A stretch of DNA of 29,220 bases from Collinsella sp. (GTDB lineage: Bacteria > Actinomycetota > Coriobacteriia > Coriobacteriales > Coriobacteriaceae): the NCBI GenBank assembly GCA_018378775.1, contig JAGZWV010000019.1, forward strand, positions 1 to 29,220, given 5' to 3'. Both the position numbers and the translations under genes were made by a program. The notes under the pieces were generated by a model that made no database searches, had not been told where the DNA came from, and saw nothing but the letters and a program-made list of their open reading frames with translations. Shown here piece after piece: positions 24,650 through 29,220 of this stretch (positions are counted from its first letter, which is position 1; every line of letters begins with the position of its first letter).

Positions 24650-24831
24650 CGAAGGTGAATACTTTTCCGCGAAGTGAACGAGTAAAAATGAGCCCCCGAA
24701 GCATCGACACTTTTCAGACGCCGTTTCCTGCGGTTTCGCCAAGTTTTTCCTGCAGTTTTGGCGTCAAAAAGTGTGGATGCTTCGGGGGTCCAAAATAGGT
24801 CGTTCACTTCGCGGAAAAGTATTCACCTTCG
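24650..24831. mobile_element. MITE-like 182-bp element with perfect 32-bp terminal inverted repeats
   Basis: The left arm 24650-24681 (CGAAGGTGAATACTTTTCCG...) and right arm 24800-24831 are perfect reverse complements. A second nested pair, CCCCCGAAGCATCGACACTTTT against AAAAAGTGTGGATGCTTCGGGGG, has one mismatch. The centre has GACGCC/GGCGTC and a direct repeat, TTTCCTGCGGTTT/TTTCCTGCAGTTT. There is no coding capacity and no obvious target-site duplication. It could also be a large structured RNA. It lies between the convergent LDH and FrlB-like genes. Confidence 0.65.
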
Positions 24832-24870
24832 TTTTCGCGCAGACACGAATCCGGCCGCCACAACGCAAAA

Positions 24871-24897
24871 CGGGGCCTGCGCGCAGCGCAGACCCCG
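24871..24897 (-). terminator. Terminator of the FrlB-like gene
   Basis: On the minus strand CGGGGTCTGCGC pairs with GCGCAGGCCCCG (one T-G pair) around a 3-nt loop and is followed by TTTTGCG. It lies 24 nt past the stop. AAAAAAG on the other flank lets it act from either side. Confidence 0.8.
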
Positions 24898-24920
24898 CCA
24901 AAAAAGATAATTCCCGGTAC

Positions 24921-25889
24921 CTAGTACTGCTCGATGCCCATGTAGCGACGAACCTCGGGGCTGTGGTCGAAGACCTTGCCGCGGGCGGCACGCAGCTCGC
25001 AGCTCATGTTGTAGAAGAAGATCGGCTCCAAGTACGAACGCACACTGGCGGGTACGTCGCCCACGCCGTACTCGAGCGCGTCGAGCACCATAATCGTATC
25101 GGTGTGCGTGTTGAGGAACGCAAGAGCGCGCTCCTCCATGGGGCGGCACTCGCCCGCGCCAAGCTGCACAAAGTAGAACACGCCGGGCTCGGTGGCCTCG
25201 AACGGGCCGTGGAAGTACTCGCCGGAGTGGATGTAGCAGCAGTGCTGCCACTGCATCTCCATGAGCGAACAGATGGCCATGGCGTAGGTCTGGCTAAAGT
25301 TGGGGCCGGAGCCCAGGATATAGAAGAACTTGTGCTGCTGGCAGAGCTCGGCAAAGCGGGAGCCCAGCTCGGCGTTGACCTTCTCGCGGGCGGCGGGCAG
25401 CAGCGCATCCATCTGCTTGAGGCCCTCGTACATGTCGGCGAGCGCCTCGTAGCATTCCTGCTGGTCGAGCAGCTCGGCGGCGATCAGAGCGCCGATGCCC
25501 TGAGGCACCTCGGCCTGCGACACGCCCTCGCCCCAGGGGTAGACCCAGGTGGTCCACTTACCGTTGTCGATCTTGGAGCCCTCGCAGTCGGTGAGGGCGA
25601 CGACCTCGGCGCCGGCAGCCAACGCCATCTCGCAGCCGTCGACGACCTCCTGCGTGTTGCCGCTGTGGCTGCATGCAATAACGAGAGACTTCTCGCCAAG
25701 GCTCTTGGGGGCCATCAGGCAAAACTCGCGTGCCGTGTAGACCGTCGAGGAAAACGTGGTGGCCTCGCGCTTGAGCAGCTCGTTGGCCGGCATCAGGTCG
25801 ATCATCGAACCGCCACAAGCGATCCAAAAGACGTTCTCAATCTTGCCCTTGCGCTCGATGATTTCCTGAATCAGATCGTGTGCGTTCAT
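24921..25889 (-). CDS. SIS-domain sugar-phosphate isomerase/deglycase, FrlB-like
   Basis: This 322-residue protein has two SIS domains without a glutaminase part. The first contains VFWIACGGSMIDLMPA and VIACSHSGNTQEVVDGCEMAL (SxSGxTxE phosphosugar loop). The second contains FYILGSGPNFSQTYAMAICSLMEMQWQHC, then HSGEYFHGPFEATEPGVFYF. The closing EVRRYMGIEQY parallels the end of fructoselysine-6-phosphate deglycase FrlB. Such enzymes split Amadori (glycated amino acid) phosphates into glucose-6-phosphate and a free amino acid. The exact substrate cannot be read, and no kinase or PTS genes are adjacent in the window. AAGGAGG lies 9 nt before ATG 25889. The GntR regulator gene is directly upstream with putative operators between, so it is probably substrate-induced. 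Confidence 0.82.
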   Translation of the reverse strand: MNAHDLIQEIIERKGKIENVFWIACGGSMIDLMPANELLKREATTFSSTVYTAREFCLMAPKSLGEKSLVIACSHSGNTQEVVDGCEMALAAGAEVVALTDCEGSKIDNGKWTTWVYPWGEGVSQAEVPQGIGALIAAELLDQQECYEALADMYEGLKQMDALLPAAREKVNAELGSRFAELCQQHKFFYILGSGPNFSQTYAMAICSLMEMQWQHCCYIHSGEYFHGPFEATEPGVFYFVQLGAGECRPMEERALAFLNTHTDTIMVLDALEYGVGDVPASVRSYLEPIFFYNMSCELRAARGKVFDHSPEVRRYMGIEQY

Positions 25890-25945
25890 CTTGATGTTCC
25901 TCCTTGTGGGGCGGTTTTGAGCGACGGCAGCTCGTACCTGCTGTC

Positions 25946-26024
25946 GTTCTATGTTGTCCTATTTATAACACGTGCAACAACGCCCGTGAAGTCATCTTAG
26001 CAAATTTGTTCTATGTTGTTCTAT
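25946..26024. promoter_or_regulatory. Duplicated GTTCTAT sites between the GntR and FrlB-like genes
   Basis: GTTCTATGTTGTCCTAT (25946-25962) and GTTCTATGTTGTTCTAT (26008-26024) are 16/17 identical and 62 bp apart. Each is itself two half-sites with a 10-bp step. Minus-strand TTGCAC with TATAAA-like sequence lies between them. They are candidate operators for the adjacent GntR protein controlling the FrlB-like gene. Confidence 0.65.
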
Positions 26025-26033
26025 CTGTGGACG

Positions 26034-26798
26034 TTAGATGTCGAACACGTAGCGCGAGCCCACGATCTTTTGGCGGCCGAGCAGCAAGGGGCGCTCGTCC
26101 TCATCGGTAAAGTACGCCTCCATATAGAAGAGCGGCTCACCGACCGGCACCTCCAGCAGCGGGGCCGCCTGAGCATCGGCAAGCGCAATCTCCACGGTGC
26201 AGGGGTCGGACTTGAGCGGCGCGCGACCCGAATGCTCGGCAACGAGCGCAAAGATGGAATTGTCCGTGAGGTCCTTGTCGGCAAGCGTCTGCAGGTAGGG
26301 ATGGTCGGCGAGCACAAAGGCGTTGTTCTCAAGCATGACAGGGATGCCGTCGGCCGTGCGCACGCGCTCGACCACGATAAGCTCACAGCCGGGCTCCACG
26401 CCAAAGAACGCCGCATCCTCGCGCGTCGCCGCGACCACCGTGCGCGACACCAGACGCGCACCCGGCACCATGTCGTTGGCAGCACAACCCTCAGTAAAGC
26501 TCTGGACGTCACCCTTCTGGCGAATCTTGCGCTTGAGCTTGGGAGCGCACACAAAGGTACCCCTCCCCTGTTGGCGGTTGAGATACCCCGCGCGCGACAG
26601 CTCCTCGATGGCACGGCGCACGGTGACGCGCCCCACGCCGTAGGACTTCGCGAGCTCCATCTCGGAAGGAATGCGCGAGCCGGCAGCATACACGCCGCGC
26701 GCGATCTCGCCCTTTAGGTCGTCCATGACCTGCTGGTACAGCGGCACGGCGGACACCTCGGCGCGCTCGGAACGTTCGGTCTTGCTATCGGTTGCCAT
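26034..26798 (-). CDS. GntR-family (HutC/UTRA) transcriptional regulator
   Basis: This 254-residue regulator has the classic layout. The GntR winged helix is at about 20-85 (PLYQQVMDDLKGEIARGVYAAGSRIPSEMELAKSYGVGRVTVRRAIEELSRAGYLNRQQGRGTFV). A UTRA effector-binding domain follows at about 100-245 (DVQSFTEGCAAND, LIVVERVRTADGIPVMLENN, GEPLFYMEAYFTDEDERPLLLGRQKIVGSRYVF). UTRA domains sense sugar phosphates and related ligands, consistent with the FrlB-like gene 144 bp downstream. ATG 26798 is 2 nt after the recQ stop with only a weak ribosome site, so it may depend on translational coupling to recQ. An internal regulator promoter cannot be excluded. Confidence 0.93.
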   Translation of the reverse strand: MATDSKTERSERAEVSAVPLYQQVMDDLKGEIARGVYAAGSRIPSEMELAKSYGVGRVTVRRAIEELSRAGYLNRQQGRGTFVCAPKLKRKIRQKGDVQSFTEGCAANDMVPGARLVSRTVVAATREDAAFFGVEPGCELIVVERVRTADGIPVMLENNAFVLADHPYLQTLADKDLTDNSIFALVAEHSGRAPLKSDPCTVEIALADAQAAPLLEVPVGEPLFYMEAYFTDEDERPLLLGRQKIVGSRYVFDI

Positions 26799-26800
26799 CG

Positions 26801-28780
26801 TTATGCCCCATCCCGCGCATGCTCGGACTCAAACTCTTCAATCGCCGTCATAAACTGCTCGCCAAAGGCGTCGGCCTTTTTCTCGCCAATGCCGTTGACC
26901 TGGATCAGCTCGTCGCGTGTCTGCGGGCGCAGGCGGCACAGGCCGCGCAGGGCCTTGTCGGAAAAGACCATGTACGGCGCCATCTCCAGCTCGGTCGAAA
27001 TATCCTTGCGCAGGGCACGCAGGCGCTCGAACAGCTCGGCATCGTCGCCAACGCGCGGGCGCTGATCCAGCTCGGCCTCCTCGCGCAGCAGATCGACGGC
27101 GCGGCGTGCGCGGGCCGATGCCTTGCGCTTGGACGCGCGACGCTTAACGGTAAAGGCGAACGCCTCGTCCTCGACCTCGCCGGCACGCGGACCCAGCCCC
27201 ACGACCGGGTACTGCCCCTGCGAGGTGGCCAAATAACCGCGGCCGCACAGCTGGCCGATGATGTCCTTGATGCGCCCGACCGATTCGCTCGACAGCTCAC
27301 CGTAGCCGCGGTCCTCGTCCAGATGCATCTGGCGAATGCGCTCGGTGTTGCCGCCGTGGAGCACATCGGCGATCAGCGACTTGCCAAAGCGCATGGGACG
27401 CGTGGCCACATAGCGCACAACGGCGCGGGCCATTTCGGTGACGTCCTCGACCTCGAACTGCGTGAGGCAATTGCTACAGTTGCCGCAGCCCTCGACGTCA
27501 TCCGTGGCGGTGCCGCCCGTACCGGCCGCGGCATGCTCGGCCGCGGCCTCGTCGCCAAAGTAGCGCAGCATGTATTCGCGCAGGCAACCGGTGGTATTGC
27601 AGTAGCCCTCCATCTGGCTGAGCAGACGATATCGATTCTGGAGCGCCCACGCGCGCTGCTCGTCGTCGAGCGCCTCATCGGCAGCATCGCCGCGGTCGAT
27701 CAGAAAGCGGCGCATGCGAAAATCGTTGCCGTTCCACAGCAAGTAGCAGCTGGCCGGGTCGCCATCGCGGCCGGCGCGGCCCGCCTCCTGGTAGTAGGCT
27801 TCGATGCTCTCGGGCACGTTGTTGTGGATCACGTAGCGCACGTTGGGCTTGTCGATGCCCATGCCAAAGGCGTTGGTGGCAACCATCACCTGGATATCGT
27901 CGTCGATAAAGGCGCGCTGGCTTTGGCGACGGGCGTCGTTGCCCATGCCGGCATGGTAGCGGCCAACGCGAATGCCGCTGGGGCCCAGTGCCTCGGCAAG
28001 CTCGCCTGCCAGCGCATCGACCGTCTTGCGGGTCGAGCAATACACGATGCCGCTCTCGCTCGAATGCGCGATCACGTAGTCACGCACCCACGCGGCCTTG
28101 GCCTTGTCGCCCATCTCCTCGCAGCCAAAGTAGAGGTTCTTGCGATCGAAGCCCGTCACCACCGTCGCGGGGTTTTGCAGGCCGAGCATCTGCTGAATAT
28201 CCGCGCGCACGCGCTCGGTCGCCGTAGCGGTAAACGCCGCCACGATGGGGCGCTGCGGCAGGGAATCGATGAACTCACGAATCTGCAGATAGGCGGGGCG
28301 GAAATCCTGGCCCCATTGGCTCACGCAGTGGGCCTCGTCAATGGCCACGAGCGGCACGCCAATGCCGCCGTCCGCCGCGGCCTCCCGCGCAAATGCCAAA
28401 AAACGCGGCTCGAGCAAGCGCTCGGGCGCCACGTACATAAGCTGGTAGCGGCCCTCGCGCGCTCGCTTGAGCACGGTGTTTTGCTGGGCCGGAGTAAGGC
28501 TGGAGTTGAGATAGCTGGGTCGCGCACCCGCCGCGAGCAACGCACGGGTCTGGTCCTCCATAAGCGACAGCAGCGGACTCACCACAAAGGTGATGCCGGG
28601 CAGCATGAGCGCGGGCACCTGGTAGCAAATGGACTTGCCGGCGCCCGTGGGCATAACACCCAGCGCATCGCGACCGGCAAGGATCGCATCCACCATGCGA
28701 TCCTGTCCCGGGCGAAACGAGGTGTAGCCAAAATAGGCGCCGAGCGTGTCGAGCGCCATCTGCTGCATGCTATCGGTCAT
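26801..28780 (-). CDS. recQ: ATP-dependent DNA helicase RecQ
   Basis: This 659-residue 3'-5' helicase acts in recombination and fork repair. Walker A GAGKS is at 46-50, DEAH at 148-151 followed by the RecQ aromatic loop CVSQWGQDFRP. Motif IV-VI elements include GIVYCSTRKTVD, VMVATNAFGMGIDKPNVRYVIHNN and YYQEAGRAGRDG. The zinc-binding subdomain has YCNTTGCLREYML and CGNCSNC. A winged helix precedes an HRDC domain at about 575-655 (LFERLRALRKDISTELEMAPYMVFSDKALRGL...GIGEKKADAFGEQF). Length is slightly above E. coli RecQ. ATG 28780 has AGGAAA upstream. Its stop is 2 nt from the GntR gene, which suggests a shared transcript. Confidence 0.97.
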   Translation of the reverse strand: MTDSMQQMALDTLGAYFGYTSFRPGQDRMVDAILAGRDALGVMPTGAGKSICYQVPALMLPGITFVVSPLLSLMEDQTRALLAAGARPSYLNSSLTPAQQNTVLKRAREGRYQLMYVAPERLLEPRFLAFAREAAADGGIGVPLVAIDEAHCVSQWGQDFRPAYLQIREFIDSLPQRPIVAAFTATATERVRADIQQMLGLQNPATVVTGFDRKNLYFGCEEMGDKAKAAWVRDYVIAHSSESGIVYCSTRKTVDALAGELAEALGPSGIRVGRYHAGMGNDARRQSQRAFIDDDIQVMVATNAFGMGIDKPNVRYVIHNNVPESIEAYYQEAGRAGRDGDPASCYLLWNGNDFRMRRFLIDRGDAADEALDDEQRAWALQNRYRLLSQMEGYCNTTGCLREYMLRYFGDEAAAEHAAAGTGGTATDDVEGCGNCSNCLTQFEVEDVTEMARAVVRYVATRPMRFGKSLIADVLHGGNTERIRQMHLDEDRGYGELSSESVGRIKDIIGQLCGRGYLATSQGQYPVVGLGPRAGEVEDEAFAFTVKRRASKRKASARARRAVDLLREEAELDQRPRVGDDAELFERLRALRKDISTELEMAPYMVFSDKALRGLCRLRPQTRDELIQVNGIGEKKADAFGEQFMTAIEEFESEHARDGA

Positions 28781-28877
28781 GGTTTCCTAACGTCAGAATC
28801 ATCTGCCGCCGATTATACGCCGCCACGCGGACCGGTGCCGCGCGGCTGTCGGCCACGGGCAACGCAATCCAAGGCGA

Positions 28878-28974
28878 ATGAGCGTGGATTTTCGGACACT
28901 TTCCGGATGAGCGTGGATAATCTCCCACTTTGAACCCGCCACCAAGCCAAAAACGGGAGATTATCCACGCTCAT
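28878..28974. repeat. CCACGCTCGT repeat locus 4: one unit plus palindrome
   Basis: A minus-orientation unit at 28878-28896 (ATGAGCGTGGATTTTCGGA) is followed 29 bp later by the palindrome 28907-28974 (ATGAGCGTGGATAATCTCCC... with ...GGGAGATTATCCACGCTCAT). The order is mirror-image to loci 2 and 3. It lies upstream of recQ. Confidence 0.87.
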
Positions 28975-28982
28975 TCTGCGGG

Positions 28983-29090
28983 TAGTCATTGGGGACGTTC
29001 CTGAATGATTAGTCGTTTTAAGAGCGTCCCCAACGACTAAGGAGTGTCCCCAGGTGCCGGCAAAAAAGGAACGTCCCCAAGTGCCGCATC
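28983..29090. repeat. TAGTC/GGGGACG inverted-repeat cluster
   Basis: TAGTCATTGGGGACGTTC (28983-29000) and, inverted, GAGCGTCCCCAACGACTA (29022-29039) form an imperfect 18-bp palindrome. The segment 29010-29039 repeats the one at 3915-3943. GTGTCCCCAGGTGCCG and ACGTCCCCAAGTGCCG follow (29045-29089) as a further tandem pair. This is REP-like and non-coding; the long frame across it is built from these repeats. Confidence 0.7.
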
Positions 29091-29152
29091 CGGGCCATGG
29101 CAACGCCGATGTTTTGGCGCGGACAGACACTATGACCCAATCCGAGGGCACT

Positions 29153-29193
29153 AAAAAGACAGGAGCCCCCGCTCGTGACCGCGGGTCGGGGCT
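29153..29193 (-). terminator. Possible terminator of a minus-strand gene beyond the right edge
   Basis: Minus-strand AGCCCC...CGC pairs with GCG...GGGGCT around GGTCACGA and is followed by CCTGTCTTTTT. The left arm has a small bulge. It would end a transcript coming from right of the window; no coding sequence for that gene is visible in the last bases. Confidence 0.4.
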
Positions 29194-29220
29194 GCGACAA
29201 TGATGTTGAAGTGCCATAGG

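Noticed and set aside
26792..28933. 713-codon open frame on the plus strand opposite recQ
   Set aside because: Antisense shadow. The minus frame encodes an intact RecQ with all motifs. The plus translation is Ala/Gly/Leu/His-rich with no family features, typical of GC-rich antisense.
28813..29217. 134-codon minus-strand frame at the right end
   Set aside because: It consists of the palindromic repeats and GGGGACG sequences; no ribosome site or domain.

Overview
This window looks like chromosomal DNA of a high-GC Actinomycetota bacterium. The small gut-type genome, the gene families and the density of short palindromic intergenic repeats suggest a Coriobacteriia member such as Collinsella. 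That placement is inference from reading alone; no search was run. No prophage, CRISPR array or complete insertion sequence is visible.

Layout. 1-2140 is the end of a T-box-controlled phenylalanyl-tRNA synthetase operon (pheS, then pheT running off the left edge). An M32 carboxypeptidase (+) faces glmM (-) across a strong hairpin. A large membrane-anchored DUF4012 protein and a ten-helix EamA-type permease follow on the minus strand. A tRNA-Val(GAC) with its own promoter opens a block, about 9.1-14.5 kb, of accessory genes: a DUF5710/zinc-ribbon protein, a small zinc-ribbon protein, an HNH nuclease with a possible SRA-like front half, an unrecognised 163-residue protein, and an AlbA_2/Schlafen-type ATP-binding regulator preceded by two clusters of TTATCTCTC repeats. 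Next come a giant M16C metallopeptidase, a mosaic zinc-ribbon/LRR/YD surface protein bracketed by two identical hairpins, a hicAB toxin-antitoxin pair, 5-formyl-THF cyclo-ligase, an AbiEi-like protein with a nuclease-like C-terminus, metA, and an LDH-family dehydrogenase. The right end carries recQ, a GntR/UTRA regulator and a FrlB-like SIS-domain deglycase, all on the minus strand.

How genes work together. PheST charging is sensed by its own leader. The GntR regulator probably controls the FrlB-like enzyme through duplicated GTTCTAT sites between them. HicA and HicB overlap by 8 nt and share a promoter with a palindromic site. MetA carries Glu111, which predicts acetyl-CoA rather than succinyl-CoA use. 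Most other genes look like independent units.

The most unusual content is non-coding. A 19-bp unit, roughly TCCG-N4-TCCACGCTCGT, occurs 17 times in four intergenic loci (14.23-14.41, 20.88-21.00, 22.28-22.40 and 28.88-28.97 kb). Same-strand neighbours start exactly 22 or 29 bp apart, and three loci are built around a 64-68 bp palindrome whose arms are themselves variant units. A separate 182-bp element at 24.65-24.83 kb has perfect 32-bp terminal inverted repeats and no coding capacity. Two further hairpin families (CCACCACAAAGG and TAGTC-GGGGACG) recur. Together these form a rich REP/MITE-like layer that the genes do not explain.
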